From Paraburkholderia sp. BL25I1N1 (GTDB taxonomy: Bacteria; Pseudomonadota; Gammaproteobacteria; Burkholderiales; Burkholderiaceae): a DNA stretch of 64,000 nt. The stretch spans positions 62,001 to 126,000 of the forward strand of contig NZ_PVZB01000016.1 of assembly GCF_003002025.1 (NCBI RefSeq). Direction: 5' to 3'. The notes under the pieces are model-generated. The model worked only from the letters and a program-made list of their open reading frames with translations. It was not told where the DNA came from and searched no databases. Below are positions 44,620-54,105 of this stretch, piece by piece; the first letter of the stretch is position 1; each line of letters begins with the position of its first letter. Both the position numbers and the translations under genes were made by a program.

Positions 44620-46617
44620 GTGGCGGACGTCTATCGCGAAATCAATCGCGCCGCGGCCCGGATACACAGGGCGCAATCGCTTTTGCATGTTTACAATGCG
44701 AAGCATCGGCTTCGCGGCGAACCTTTCCATGTGGCCCACGCTTTGCATGCACAACCCGAAACATACGAACCTCACGATCAATTGGAACATTTAACCATCG
44801 CCCAGCGTAATGCCGAGAACGCAAAGCTCGCGAGCTATGCGCACCGGCCGCTCGCGTTCCTTTTCCGCTTCATCCGTCGCCATCCGCTCGCGCATGCGAT
44901 CGTCCTGTGCAGCGTGTTTGCGGCCGTGGGCTGCGCGCTCGCTTCGCAGTACGCGATCAAACATCTGATCGACGTGCTTGGCGAGGGCCGGCACCATCCT
45001 GGCCCGCTGTGGGGCGCGTTTGCCATCCTGGTGGGCCTGATCGCGGCCGACAACCTGCTATGGCGGGTCGGCGGCTGGGTCGCCGCGCATACGTTCGTCG
45101 CCGTGACCGGCGACCTGCGGCGCGACCTGTTCCAGTATCTGAGCGGACACTCGCCCACGTACTACTCCGAGAAGCAGCCGGGCATGCTCGCAAGTCGGAT
45201 CACGGCGACCTCGAACGCGGTCTACACGGCCGAGAACACCACCGCGTGGAACGTGCTGCCGCCGTGTATCGCGGTGCTGGGCGCGATCGTCATGATCATC
45301 GCGGTAAATCCGCTGATGGCCTGCGGCCTGATGCTGTGTTCAGCCATCCTGTCGGTCGTGCTGTACAAGCTCGCCGGGCGCGGTTCCGCGCGCCATCACC
45401 ATTTCGCGACCAAGGCGGCGTCGGTGGACGGCGAACTGGTCGACGTGATCAGCAACATGGGCCTCGTGCGTGCTTTCGGCATGACGTTTCGCGAGCAGCA
45501 GCGCTTCGGCGCAACGGTCAAGGCCGAGATGGACGCGCGCCAGCAGAGCCTGCTGTATCTGGAAAAGCTGCGTCTGCTGCATGCGGTGATCACCGCGCTG
45601 CTGTCGGCGGGCTTGCTGGGCTGGGCGCTGTGGCTGTGGGATCAAGGCAAAGCGACCTCGGGCGACATCGTGCTCGTCAGCTCGCTCGGCTTTACGATCC
45701 TGCACGGCACGCGCGACCTGGCCGTGGCGCTCGTCGACGTCACGCAGCACGTGGCGCGTCTTGCGGAAGCCGTACGCACGCTGCTCGAACCGCACGGCAT
45801 GCCGGACCGCGACGGCGCGACCGAACTCGTGCCGCAAGGCGGCCGCATCGATTTCGAAAGCGTGACGTTCGCCTATCCGCGCCGCCGCCCGATTCTCGAT
45901 CACTTCGATCTGCATATCGAGCCCGGCCAGCGCGTCGGTCTGATCGGCAAGTCGGGCGCGGGCAAATCCACCGTGCTGGCGCTGCTGCAGCGTTTCTACG
46001 AAACGCAAGGCGGCGCGATCAAGATCGACGGCCAGGACATCGCCACGATCACGCAGGACAGCTTGCGCCATGCGATCGCACTGGTGCCGCAGGATATCTC
46101 GCTGTTCCACCGCACCGTGTACGAGAACATCGCCTACGGGCGTCCGGAGGCGAGCCGCGAAGAAGTGCTCGCAGCCGCGCGCGAGGCGCGTTGCGCGGAT
46201 TTCATCGAGGCGATGCCGGAAGGTTACGACACGATCGTCGGCGACCGCGGCGTGAAGCTGTCGGGCGGCCAGCGTCAGCGGATCGCGATTGCACGCGCGA
46301 TCCTGAAGAACGCGCCGATCCTGCTCCTCGACGAAGCCACCTCGGCGCTCGACAGCGCGTCGGAAGAAGCGATTCAGAAAGCACTCGACCGGCTGATGGT
46401 CGGCCGCACCGTGGTCGCGATCGCGCACCGGCTGTCGACGCTGAACAACTTCGACCGGATCATCGTGATGAGCGCCGGCAAGGTCATCGACGACGGCAGT
46501 CCGGAAGAACTGCGCCAGCGTCCCGGCCTGTATCGCGATCTGCTGACCAAGCAGTATGGCAAGGGCCATACGCTGCACATCGGCGGCAAGAAGGTCGACG
46601 AACAGCACGTGGTGTAA
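44620..46617 (+). CDS. Exporter-type ABC half-transporter
   Basis: The 665-residue protein starts at GTG 44620 (no good ribosome site, so the start is uncertain). About 75 residues precede the first membrane helix (about 86-108). The membrane domain runs to about 390. The ATPase has Walker A GKSGAGKST, Q-loop IALVPQDISLFHRTVYENI, signature LSGGQRQRIAIARA, Walker B ILLLDEATSALDSAS and H-loop IAHRLST. It resembles the transporter at 39255 in plan but is not a recent duplicate: sequence identity is moderate at best outside the motifs. The export substrate is unknown. Confidence 0.85.
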   Translation: MADVYREINRAAARIHRAQSLLHVYNAKHRLRGEPFHVAHALHAQPETYEPHDQLEHLTIAQRNAENAKLASYAHRPLAFLFRFIRRHPLAHAIVLCSVFAAVGCALASQYAIKHLIDVLGEGRHHPGPLWGAFAILVGLIAADNLLWRVGGWVAAHTFVAVTGDLRRDLFQYLSGHSPTYYSEKQPGMLASRITATSNAVYTAENTTAWNVLPPCIAVLGAIVMIIAVNPLMACGLMLCSAILSVVLYKLAGRGSARHHHFATKAASVDGELVDVISNMGLVRAFGMTFREQQRFGATVKAEMDARQQSLLYLEKLRLLHAVITALLSAGLLGWALWLWDQGKATSGDIVLVSSLGFTILHGTRDLAVALVDVTQHVARLAEAVRTLLEPHGMPDRDGATELVPQGGRIDFESVTFAYPRRRPILDHFDLHIEPGQRVGLIGKSGAGKSTVLALLQRFYETQGGAIKIDGQDIATITQDSLRHAIALVPQDISLFHRTVYENIAYGRPEASREEVLAAAREARCADFIEAMPEGYDTIVGDRGVKLSGGQRQRIAIARAILKNAPILLLDEATSALDSASEEAIQKALDRLMVGRTVVAIAHRLSTLNNFDRIIVMSAGKVIDDGSPEELRQRPGLYRDLLTKQYGKGHTLHIGGKKVDEQHVV

Positions 46618-46663
46618 GCCTGCGAGCGCGGCATGCTTCGAGCCGCGCGCGTCGTCGCCATCC

Positions 46664-46700
46664 ATAAGAAAAGCCGCTCCGAGAGCGGCTTTTCTTTTAC
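46664..46700. terminator. Bidirectional terminator between ABC and otsA genes
   Basis: The stem AAGCCGCTC (46671-46679) pairs with GAGCGGCTT (46683-46691), with AAGAA before it and TTCTTTT after it. It serves both converging genes. Confidence 0.85.
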
Positions 46701-46733
46701 GCGCCTTGCCACAACGGCAGTTCCGACCGCAGC

Positions 46734-48194
46734 CTACCCGGCCTGCGTCTCCCGCGCAGCCTTTTTCCCCGACACCGCGCGCGCCTTCCCGTTTCGGGTG
46801 CTCCTTGCACCAGCGACGCCCTGCAAATCGCGCATGAAGTTATCGCGCCACACCGACACATTGTTCTCGCGCAACTGCACCATCATGTCGCGATGACGCG
46901 CCTGACGCTCCGCGAGCGGCATGTCGAGCGCCCGTGCGAGCGCCTCGGCCATGCCGTCGATATCGACCGGATTGACGATCAGCGCGCCGTCCAGCTCCTG
47001 CGCGGCGCCGGCAAAGCGCGACAGCACCAGCACACCGGGATTTTCCGGATCCTGCGCCGACACATACTCCTTGGCGACGAGGTTCATGCCGTCGCGCAAA
47101 GGCGTCACATAGCCAACGTGCGCGGTGCGGAACAGCGCGGCCAGCACCGAGCGCTCGTACTGCTTGTGGATGTAGAGAATCGGCGTCCAGTCCAGTTCGG
47201 CGAAACGCCCGTTGATGCGTCCCGACTCGCCTTCCAACTGCAAGCGGATGTCCTGATAGGCGTGCATGTCGGCGCGCGTCGGCGGCGCGATCTGCAGGAA
47301 CGACACCTTGTTGCGTTGCGCGATCGCGTGTTCGAGCAGACGCTCGAACGCACGAAACCGCTCGACCAGTCCCTTCGAATAATCGAGCCGGTCCACGCTC
47401 ATGATCAGCTTGCGCGAATGCAGCGTCGCCTTCATGGTGCGCACCGGTTTGCCGCGCTCGCCCGCTTTCGCAAGTTCGGCGATCTCGTCCGGATAAACGC
47501 CGATCGGATACGCCGCAGCGCGCAGCGTGCGGCCGAACGCGTGGATCGTCAGCGGGCCTTTCGCCGATGCGTCGACCGAGCCGTTCGCTTCATTGACGAT
47601 GTAGTCGCAAAACGCGCGCAGATCCGGCGCTGTCTGGAAACCGAGCAGATCGAACGAACACAGCGCTTCCACCAGTTCGCGATGCGGCGGCACTGCCAGC
47701 AGCACCTGCGAAGCTGGAAACGGAATATGCAGGAAAAAGCCGATGCGATTCTTCACACCCGCGGCGCGCAGCGCCTGCGCGAACGGAATCAGATGGTAGT
47801 CGTGGACCCAGATCACGTCGTCGTCGCGCAGCAGCGGGACGAGTTGTTGCGCCAGCCACGCATTGACGCGGCAGTAGCCCTCGAAATCGTGCCGGTCGTA
47901 TTGCAGCAGATCGGCGCGATAGTGGAACGCGGGCCACAGCGTAGCGTTCGAGAAGCCGCGATAGTACTGATCGTAGTCGCGGCGCATCAGCGCGATGGTC
48001 GCGAAAGTCACCGGGCCGCGCTCCTCGACCTTGATCTGCGGCTGGCCCGAGCTGAGCACGTCGCCGCTCCAGCCGAACCACATGCCGCCGGTTTCCTTTA
48101 GCGCGTCGTACACGCCGACCGCCAGACCGCCCGCCGCCGGGCCGCCCTCCGAGATCGGCGCAACCCGGTTCGATACGATGATCAGTCGGCTCAT
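46734..48194 (-). CDS. otsA: Trehalose-6-phosphate synthase
   Basis: The 486-residue GT20 enzyme makes trehalose-6-phosphate from UDP-glucose and glucose-6-phosphate. Signatures are RLIIVSNRVAP, the glycine loop GGLAVGVYDAL, WVHDYHLIPFAQ, SVDRLDYSKGL with the phosphate-binding Arg and Lys, and LRDGMNLVAKEYVSAQ. ATG 48194 begins the conserved part; the frame to 48215 adds seven residues. It follows otsB by 55 bases and forms an operon with it, for osmotic and desiccation protection. Confidence 0.95.
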   Translation of the reverse strand: MSRLIIVSNRVAPISEGGPAAGGLAVGVYDALKETGGMWFGWSGDVLSSGQPQIKVEERGPVTFATIALMRRDYDQYYRGFSNATLWPAFHYRADLLQYDRHDFEGYCRVNAWLAQQLVPLLRDDDVIWVHDYHLIPFAQALRAAGVKNRIGFFLHIPFPASQVLLAVPPHRELVEALCSFDLLGFQTAPDLRAFCDYIVNEANGSVDASAKGPLTIHAFGRTLRAAAYPIGVYPDEIAELAKAGERGKPVRTMKATLHSRKLIMSVDRLDYSKGLVERFRAFERLLEHAIAQRNKVSFLQIAPPTRADMHAYQDIRLQLEGESGRINGRFAELDWTPILYIHKQYERSVLAALFRTAHVGYVTPLRDGMNLVAKEYVSAQDPENPGVLVLSRFAGAAQELDGALIVNPVDIDGMAEALARALDMPLAERQARHRDMMVQLRENNVSVWRDNFMRDLQGVAGARSTRNGKARAVSGKKAARETQAG

Positions 48195-48249
48195 GTAGCG
48201 CGATTCCCGATGCACTGCCTGGTTTGCCTGGGGCGATGCGACGCGGCCA

Positions 48250-48999
48250 TCATGCGGTGCGCGCCGCCGCGACGATCGATGCCAGCCAGTCGAGCAGATG
48301 CGACACCGAGTCGATACGCGTATGCGCCAGGGTCTCGCCCGGACCGACCTTGATCGACACGCCGCCGCGTTCGTTGACGACCGCGAAGCCTTTCTCGTCG
48401 GTCAGATCGTCGCCGGCAAAGACCGGCTTGCGGCCGACGAATGGCGGCTCGTCGAGGAAGGCACGCAACGCGCGGCCCTTGTCGACATCTTTAGGTTTGA
48501 TTTCGTAGACCATCTTGCCGGGTTGCAGCACGTACGAGCCGGCGTAATCGGCCACCAGCCGCTCGGTCGCCTCGCGCGCCACCGGCTCGCGATCCGGCGC
48601 ATTGCGGTAATGCAGCGCCACGGCCGCGCCCTTGATTTCGAGGAGCATGCCGGCGTTCTCGTTGACCACCTGCGCGAGCACCTGCTCCATGCGCAGCAGC
48701 CGCTCGTCATTGAAGCCGATGCGCTGCGTGTCGCCGTTCGCGTCGCGCCGCTCGGCGCCGTGCAGGCCGGCGATCGGCAGATCGGGCATGTTGAGAAAAC
48801 TGTCGATGCTGTCGATACCGCGGCCCGACACGACCGCGACCGCGCCGTTCGTCAAGCTGCGCAGTTCGGTTAGCAAATCGATCACGCGAGGTTCCACCAG
48901 CACGCCGTCCGGCGTGGGCGCGAGTTCGACCAGCGTGCCGTCGAAATCGAAGAAAAATGCTGTCTCGCTCGGAGACAGAACAGCCGGAAGTGCTTGCAT
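48250..48999 (-). CDS. otsB: Trehalose-6-phosphate phosphatase
   Basis: The 249-residue HAD-type enzyme removes phosphate from trehalose-6-phosphate. Motif I FFFDFDGTLVELAP supplies nucleophile D18 and acid D20. Motif II is VAVVSGRGIDSID, and motifs III/IV lie around KDVDKGRALRAF and FAGDDLTDEKGF. It is the first gene of the otsB-otsA pair and faces the SCO1 gene across about 400 bases. Confidence 0.95.
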   Translation of the reverse strand: MQALPAVLSPSETAFFFDFDGTLVELAPTPDGVLVEPRVIDLLTELRSLTNGAVAVVSGRGIDSIDSFLNMPDLPIAGLHGAERRDANGDTQRIGFNDERLLRMEQVLAQVVNENAGMLLEIKGAAVALHYRNAPDREPVAREATERLVADYAGSYVLQPGKMVYEIKPKDVDKGRALRAFLDEPPFVGRKPVFAGDDLTDEKGFAVVNERGGVSIKVGPGETLAHTRIDSVSHLLDWLASIVAAARTA

Positions 49000-49405
49000 C
49001 GGTTAGTTTTGCCTTTCAGCCTTGTGCGGCCGGAAAAGTGTGCGCATCTTACCGCGCATCCATCAATTTTTCGAGAAAGTAAGGCTGGGCACCGGCCCAG
49101 CGGGGCGTCGCAGGCACGGTCGACTGCGATTGCGTTCAAAATGGGAACAATCAGGCTTCACCCGGCTTTCAGCCGCCTGCGTCAAATTGCCTCGCAAACC
49201 GTGCCCCCGTGGGCGCTGCGCGACGTCATCGGGAAATTTGCGCTAAAGTCGCAGCCACGCGAAACATTGCGGATACGACCATATTTGCACACTATGACCG
49301 CGCAAGCGCGGCACGCGCATCGAGCGGCGCCGCAATTCAATCGAGTCACTAAACCCTGCTTTGTTCCCGATCTTCTCATCCCGGCACTCGCAACCGCTCT
49401 TCGCA
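49000..49405. other. Divergent region between otsB and the SCO1 gene
   Basis: No gene is seen in these 406 bases. Both genes must have promoters here. No clear hexamer pair was found. Confidence 0.4.
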
Positions 49406-50020
49406 ATGTCACGCAGGCTGTGGTCCGCGCGCCTGCTTGCGCTGACGCTAACGCTGGGCGCGCTGACCGCGCTCGCGGGCTGCACGCATCGCACGGAAAC
49501 CTGGCAGTTGACCAATGTGACCGGCCATCTGCCGGATCTCGACTTTACGCTGACCGGCGACGATGGCCGCCCCGTCACCGGCGATTCGTTCAAGGGCCGC
49601 GCCTCGCTCGTCTATTTCGGCTACACGCATTGCCCGGACGTCTGCCCTGAAACGATGGGCCGGTTGATGCAGGTGCTCGACAAGCTCGGCCCCGACGCGC
49701 AGAAGGTGCGCATCCTGTTCATCACCGTCGATCCCGCGCGCGACACGGCGCAGGCCTTGCACGACTATGTCGGAGCCTTCGACGCACAACACGCCGAGGG
49801 GCTGACCGGCTCCGACTGGCAGATCGAGTCGCTCGCCAAGCGTTATCGCGTCGCTTATCAGATGGAAAAGCGCGACCCTTCCGGCAACTATGAAGTCACC
49901 CATAGTTCCGCCGTCTATGTGTTCGACAGTCAAGGCCACGCGCGCCTGCTGGCTACCGACCACGACACGCCCGATGCGATCGCGCAAGACCTGCGCCGCA
50001 TCATCGATGACCGTTCCTGA
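49406..50020 (+). CDS. SCO1/SenC copper delivery lipoprotein
   Basis: The 204-residue lipoprotein has a signal peptide with lipobox LAGC (C26) and a thioredoxin-like domain with the copper site C76-x3-C80 (CPDVC) and H166 (THSSAV). SCO proteins deliver copper to the CuA centre of cytochrome c oxidase. ATG 49406 is chosen since the signal peptide begins there. The next two genes are also for copper and oxidase assembly and are closely spaced, so the three are probably one operon. Confidence 0.93.
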   Translation: MSRRLWSARLLALTLTLGALTALAGCTHRTETWQLTNVTGHLPDLDFTLTGDDGRPVTGDSFKGRASLVYFGYTHCPDVCPETMGRLMQVLDKLGPDAQKVRILFITVDPARDTAQALHDYVGAFDAQHAEGLTGSDWQIESLAKRYRVAYQMEKRDPSGNYEVTHSSAVYVFDSQGHARLLATDHDTPDAIAQDLRRIIDDRS

Positions 50021-50038
50021 CCTTTCCCGAGTTCAACC

Positions 50039-50500
50039 ATGTCGATCAAGATCAAAACGTTAGCTGCACTGAGTTGCGCCCTCGCCCTTTCGTTCGGTGT
50101 CGCATCGACCGCGCAAGCGGCGGGCGCCAATGCGGTCAGCGTCAAGGACGCGTGGGTCCGCTGGCTGCCCAACAACCTGCCCGCCGCCGGCTATGCGACG
50201 CTCGTCAACGCGAGCGACAAACCGGTCGACCTCGTCGATATCTCCAGCAACGACTACGGCGACGCGATGCTGCATCAGACCGTGTCGAACGGTTCGTCGC
50301 AGAAGATGGTGATGGTCGACAAGCTGACTGTACCCGCGCACGGCCAGGTCTCGATCGCGCCCGGCGGCTATCACGTGATGCTCGAAGATGCGAAGCACAA
50401 GGTCGCGCCGGGCGACACCGTGCATCTCAAGCTCAAATTCTCCGACGGCGAAACGCTCGATACGCCGTTCGCCGTCAAGTCGCCGGCGCAAACCAAGTAA
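50039..50500 (+). CDS. PCu(A)C periplasmic copper chaperone
   Basis: The 153-residue protein has a signal peptide (MSIKIKTLAALSCALALSF, cleavage after AQA near residue 27). The copper motif H-x10-M-x21-H-x-M is exact: H79, M90, H112 and M114. PCu(A)C binds Cu(I) and passes it to the oxidase CuA site with Sco1. It begins 18 bases after the SCO1 stop. Confidence 0.93.
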   Translation: MSIKIKTLAALSCALALSFGVASTAQAAGANAVSVKDAWVRWLPNNLPAAGYATLVNASDKPVDLVDISSNDYGDAMLHQTVSNGSSQKMVMVDKLTVPAHGQVSIAPGGYHVMLEDAKHKVAPGDTVHLKLKFSDGETLDTPFAVKSPAQTK

Positions 50501-50517
50501 CCGGGTAACGTGCCGCG

Positions 50518-51402
50518 ATGAATCTGCTCTACTGGCTCGATCCCTGGGAGTTTTCGCCGACCGTCGTGATCGCGCTGCTGGTGCCCGCGATCCTGTTCGT
50601 GCGTGGCGCGCGTAAAGCGAAGGTGTCGGTCGCGCGGCGTATCTCCTTCTGGTTCGGACTGGTAGCCTTGTATATCGCGTTGCATACGCGGCTCGATTAT
50701 TTCTTCGAGCATGAGTTCTTCATGCATCGCGCGCAGCATCTGGTGCTGCATCACCTCGGGCCGTTTTTCATCGCGCTGTCGTATCCGGGCGCCGCGTTAC
50801 GTGCGGGTATTCCATTCAGCTGGCGGCAACGCTTCGTGCGGCCCGCGCTCGAAACTCCGGTGGTGCGCAAGTTCCTCGACGTGGTGATGCATCCCGTGGT
50901 CGCGGTGACGCTGTTCGTCGGGCTGATCTACTTCTGGCTGATGTCGCCGATTCATTTCGTGGCGATGCTCGACTGGCGGCTTTATCGCGTGATGAACTGG
51001 AGCATGGTGATCGACGGCCTGCTGTTCTGGTGGCTCGTGCTCGATCCGCGTCCCGCGCCGCCCGCGCGGCTGTCGCCGGGCAAGCGCGTGCTGGTAGTGA
51101 TCGCCGCGATTCCGCCGCAGATCATTCTCGGCGCGTTCATCTTCTTCACACCGCATGAGCTGTATCCGATCTACTCGATCTGCGGCCGCGCATTCACGTG
51201 GTTGAGCCCGATGCGCGATCAGCAGATCGGCGGGCTGTTGCTGTGGATTCCGGGTTCGATGATGAGCGTGATCGGTGCGCTGCTCGCCTTGCGTCACTGG
51301 ATGCGGCTTTCGGCGCGCGGACGTTTGCGTGGCGAACGGCGGGCGAAGGCGAAGCAGGGGTCGGCGCCCACCGCTTCAGCGCCGGCGCGCAGTCAACGCT
51401 GA
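50518..51402 (+). CDS. ctaG: Cytochrome c oxidase assembly factor, CtaG_Caa3 type
   Basis: The 294-residue membrane protein has about seven helices, with conserved His-rich loops such as FMHRAQHLVLHHLGPF (about 70-85) that may bind metal. The family (CtaG_Caa3) serves in assembly of caa3-type oxidase. This is not the Cox11-type CtaG. It follows the copper chaperone by 17 bases. The last 35 residues are basic and Ala-rich (RGERRAKAKQGSAP). Confidence 0.85.
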   Translation: MNLLYWLDPWEFSPTVVIALLVPAILFVRGARKAKVSVARRISFWFGLVALYIALHTRLDYFFEHEFFMHRAQHLVLHHLGPFFIALSYPGAALRAGIPFSWRQRFVRPALETPVVRKFLDVVMHPVVAVTLFVGLIYFWLMSPIHFVAMLDWRLYRVMNWSMVIDGLLFWWLVLDPRPAPPARLSPGKRVLVVIAAIPPQIILGAFIFFTPHELYPIYSICGRAFTWLSPMRDQQIGGLLLWIPGSMMSVIGALLALRHWMRLSARGRLRGERRAKAKQGSAPTASAPARSQR

Positions 51403-51461
51403 CACCACGATTCGATTAACAACCTGGCGCGCCGCGCGAGGCTCTGATTGCAGGAGCCGCT

Positions 51462-51956
51462 TCAGGCCGACCGCATCCACATATGCGGGATACCGTCTTC
51501 CTCGTGAATCTCCGAAACCGGCGTGAAGCCAAACGCACCATAGAAACCTTGCAGATGCGCCTGCGCATGCAACCGAATCGGCGTGCCAGGCCACTGCGCG
51601 CGAATATGCGTCAGCGACCGCTCGAGCATCGCATTGCCCAGACCGATGCCGCGGAATCCGGCAGTCGTGAGCACGCGGCCGATGCGGATATCGCTGTCGT
51701 CCGCATCGGGCAGCAGCACGCGCAGGTAACCCGCGAGCGCCGGCCGTTCTTTATCGGAGCCGTAGACCAACAGGTGCCACGCATCCATATCGAGCCCATC
51801 GATATCGCCGTACAGGCAATTCTGTTCGACGACGAACACCGCGGCGCGGGCACCCAGCATCGTGTAGACCTCGACGCCCGAGAGTTCATCGAAGAATTTC
51901 CAGCGCCAATCAAGTAGCGCGAGCCGCATGGCGGCGGTTTGCTGCGGTTCAGTCAT
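51462..51956 (-). CDS. elaA: ElaA-type GNAT acetyltransferase
   Basis: The 164-residue protein fits the ElaA family. LDWRWKFFDELSGVEVYTMLGARAAVFVVEQNCLYGDIDGLD is the characteristic opening, followed by AWHLLVY, the acetyl-CoA loop IGRVLTTAGFRGIGLGNAML, and the end segment FYGAFGFTPVSEIHEEDGIPHMWM. The substrate is unknown. It converges with the ctaG gene; the 59-base gap has no clear hairpin. Confidence 0.88.
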   Translation of the reverse strand: MTEPQQTAAMRLALLDWRWKFFDELSGVEVYTMLGARAAVFVVEQNCLYGDIDGLDMDAWHLLVYGSDKERPALAGYLRVLLPDADDSDIRIGRVLTTAGFRGIGLGNAMLERSLTHIRAQWPGTPIRLHAQAHLQGFYGAFGFTPVSEIHEEDGIPHMWMRSA

Positions 51957-52252
51957 GACAACGTTCTAAGAGAAGAGTCGCACCGCACTTGAAGCGGCGA
52001 TGCGTGATTATGCCGCGCACGCAGGGTGTCGAGACGGGCGCTTTCATTACTGGGCGTCGGTGGGACATGCATGTTGTATTCCCTGGGTCGGCCGGCGTGG
52101 CTAAAGTGGCTGGCAGGTAGTGTATAGCGACGTTCTTTACGCTGGGGCAAAACCGGGGCGCGAGAGTTCCCGCCGATTTCGTGTGCGCGCCGGATCGCGT
52201 TCGCGCCGATGCTGGTTGCATCGTCCTGCACGCTCGCGCGGCTATGGCTCTG
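51957..52252. other. Gap between elaA and the TraB/GumN gene
   Basis: Nothing recognisable is seen here. The elaA promoter should lie here on the minus strand. Confidence 0.4.
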
Positions 52253-53011
52253 CTACGGGGTGGCGAAGACCGGTTCGACAGGCTGCGCGAGACAGTCGAT
52301 CAGATTGCCGGGACCGCACAGATGCAACGCGCCGACGACCACCAACGTACGCTCCGGTCGAGCAAGCAACCCGGTCAGGCGCGCCGCCCATGCGCGATTG
52401 CGCGCGTCGAGAATCGCATGCCGGATGCCCGGCAGATTGAACATCGGCGACTCGATAGCGATCCGATGCACAGCGAGCAGGTCGCCATTCAGCCAGGCCG
52501 CGTGCATGCGCTCGAGCGTGCGCTGTGGTTCGGCGAGATCAGCCATGAGCAGGCCGAGCGCCGCGCCGACGGCATCGAGCGGAATCGATTCGAGCGCCGC
52601 CGCCACCTCCTCCGCGGTCTCGAGATACCGATAAGGTTTGGCCTGCGTGATCGCCGAACGCAGCATGCGCGGCTCGACACCTTCGACGACCTGCTGGAAC
52701 AACGTCGGCGCGACGATCAGCGCAGCCCACGGACGCAGATCCGCGAGCGGCGCCAGCGGTCCTTCGGCGGGCCATGCCGCGTGAAGTTGCCGCCACGCGT
52801 GGGCGGATAGCAAAGGCTGCAGTTGCTCCGCACTGCCCTGCCCGTCGGCCTTTAGAAACGGCAAGATCGTCGGCGGATCGGACTCGAAGACGAGCGCCTC
52901 GGCCCAGTCATAGGCCTCGGCGATCCACGGCGGGGTTCTGCGGCTCGTCGCCGGAAACAGATGCATCGAGCCGAGCAGGCGAACTTGAGTGCCGGTGAGT
53001 TGTAGGTACAT
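52253..53011 (-). CDS. TraB/GumN family protein
   Basis: The 252-residue protein has the family's metal-site motifs: GSMHLFP near the N-terminus, ARNRAWAARL (about 210-220) and VVGALHLCGPGNLI near the C-terminus. The E-rich segment VFESDPP is also typical. TraB/GumN proteins are related to Tiki-like metalloproteases; the bacterial function is unclear. ATG 53011 has GAGG in front; the frame to 53104 adds residues without conservation. It has no signal peptide with this start, unlike many GumN proteins. Confidence 0.82.
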   Translation of the reverse strand: MYLQLTGTQVRLLGSMHLFPATSRRTPPWIAEAYDWAEALVFESDPPTILPFLKADGQGSAEQLQPLLSAHAWRQLHAAWPAEGPLAPLADLRPWAALIVAPTLFQQVVEGVEPRMLRSAITQAKPYRYLETAEEVAAALESIPLDAVGAALGLLMADLAEPQRTLERMHAAWLNGDLLAVHRIAIESPMFNLPGIRHAILDARNRAWAARLTGLLARPERTLVVVGALHLCGPGNLIDCLAQPVEPVFATP

Positions 53012-53495
53012 GCAGCCTCGGTATTGATAGGCAATGACGATGTTCCAGCAGTTGTCGCGAGTGTATGCCCGGCCCTGTGCTTTCGCGATACAAAGCATTG
53101 CCATCGATTAGAACCGATGACAAGCAATGCTTATGAACGCGAGAATGGCATTGCACACTCTACATTAATGGTAATTGCCGAATGCGCTCAATGCATCGTT
53201 CTGTGTATTCAACGATGGGCCAAACAGGTTTGAAAGACTACGAAACGAAGGTGAAAGTGCGGGCAAGGCAAATGGTAAATAAGCATTTGATGCCGGTGGT
53301 CGAACCTGCCGCGCAGCACCGATCGTTCGCGCCCACTCGAAGCGCTGATGATCGCAAGTGGGCAACGTGCTCTGGGCTACCCGGTGGCCCTGCATCGAAA
53401 CCACCACGCCTGCGCCCCCATCCGCTTCGCCGGCGAAACCGAGGCCGAAAAAAGAAAAGCCCCGACGAGTCGGGGCTTTTCTTTACATCAACTAC
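53012..53495. other. Region between the TraB/GumN gene and tRNA-Cys
   Basis: No gene is seen in these 484 bases. There is an imperfect inverted repeat at 53095-53130 (GCATTG ... CAATGC), and the tRNA terminator lies at 53450-53484. Confidence 0.45.
53450..53484 (-). terminator. Terminator after the tRNA-Gly/Cys cluster
   Basis: AAAAGAAAAGCCCCGAC pairs with GTCGGGGCTTTTCTTT across a short loop. On the minus strand the stem ends in CTTTTCTTTT. It could work in both directions. Confidence 0.8.
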
Positions 53496-53569
53496 TGGAG
53501 GCGCGAGCCGGAGTCGAACCGGCCTAAACGGCTTTGCAGGCCGCTGCATAACCGCTTTGCTATCGCGCC
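53496..53569 (-). tRNA. tRNA-Cys(GCA)
   Basis: 74 nt on the minus strand. The acceptor GGCGCGA pairs with TCGCGCC, the anticodon loop is CTGCAAA with GCA, the T-arm is CCGGTTCGACTCCGG, and CCA is encoded. It is last in a Gly-Gly-Cys tRNA cluster downstream of pgsA. Confidence 0.95.
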
Positions 53570-53674
53570 GCAAGCGGACTGGAACCTAGCAACAGATTCG
53601 CAGATTTTGTTCGGCGGGCAACCGGAAGAACCGGGCCACCAAACAAAAAGGGAAGCGTTGCTTCCCCTTATGTA

Positions 53675-53750
53675 TGGAGCGGGAGACGAGGCTCGAACTC
53701 GCGACCTCAACCTTGGCAAGGTTGCGCTCTACCAACTGAGCTACTCCCGC
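53675..53750 (-). tRNA. tRNA-Gly(GCC), second copy
   Basis: 76 nt on the minus strand. The acceptor GCGGGAG pairs with CTCCCGC, the anticodon loop is TTGCCAA with GCC, and CCA is encoded. It is identical in sequence to the copy at 53813. Confidence 0.96.
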
Positions 53751-53812
53751 ATTGGACTGCTTCACAACGCGCTGCACTTCCACTTGCCAAACAATGCGCT
53801 GCTTTAAAAATC

Positions 53813-53888
53813 TGGAGCGGGAGACGAGGCTCGAACTCGCGACCTCAACCTTGGCAAGGTTGCGCTCTACCAACTGAGCTACTCCCGC
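53813..53888 (-). tRNA. tRNA-Gly(GCC), first copy
   Basis: 76 nt on the minus strand, the same sequence as the copy at 53675. The two are separated by 62 bases. It lies about 217 bases after pgsA on the same strand. Confidence 0.96.
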
Positions 53889-54105
53889 ATTGTGCTGCTT
53901 TTGCCGTGCTATCTGCTGCCTTGTTACTGCAAATGCCCGCTTACTGCCACCGATGTTTCGAACTGCGTGCATCGGAGAAACGAGATTATGGAGAAACGAC
54001 TGAAACGTGTCAACCCCTTTTGCGAATCTCTTTTACCGAACAAATTTCACTCACGCGGCCGCGAAGTTCGGACATACACCGGGCGCGCTCCACTACGACG
54101 AAAAC

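Noticed and set aside
44907..46667. 586-codon frame inside the ABC gene, and similar long antisense frames at 14947-16629 and 22463-24502
   Set aside because: Shadow frames of well-supported genes with Arg/Ala/His bias and no domain.
53586..53972. Minus-strand open frame with repeated NAGVAQLVERNLAKVEV
   Set aside because: The repeats come from reading the two tRNA-Gly genes as protein.
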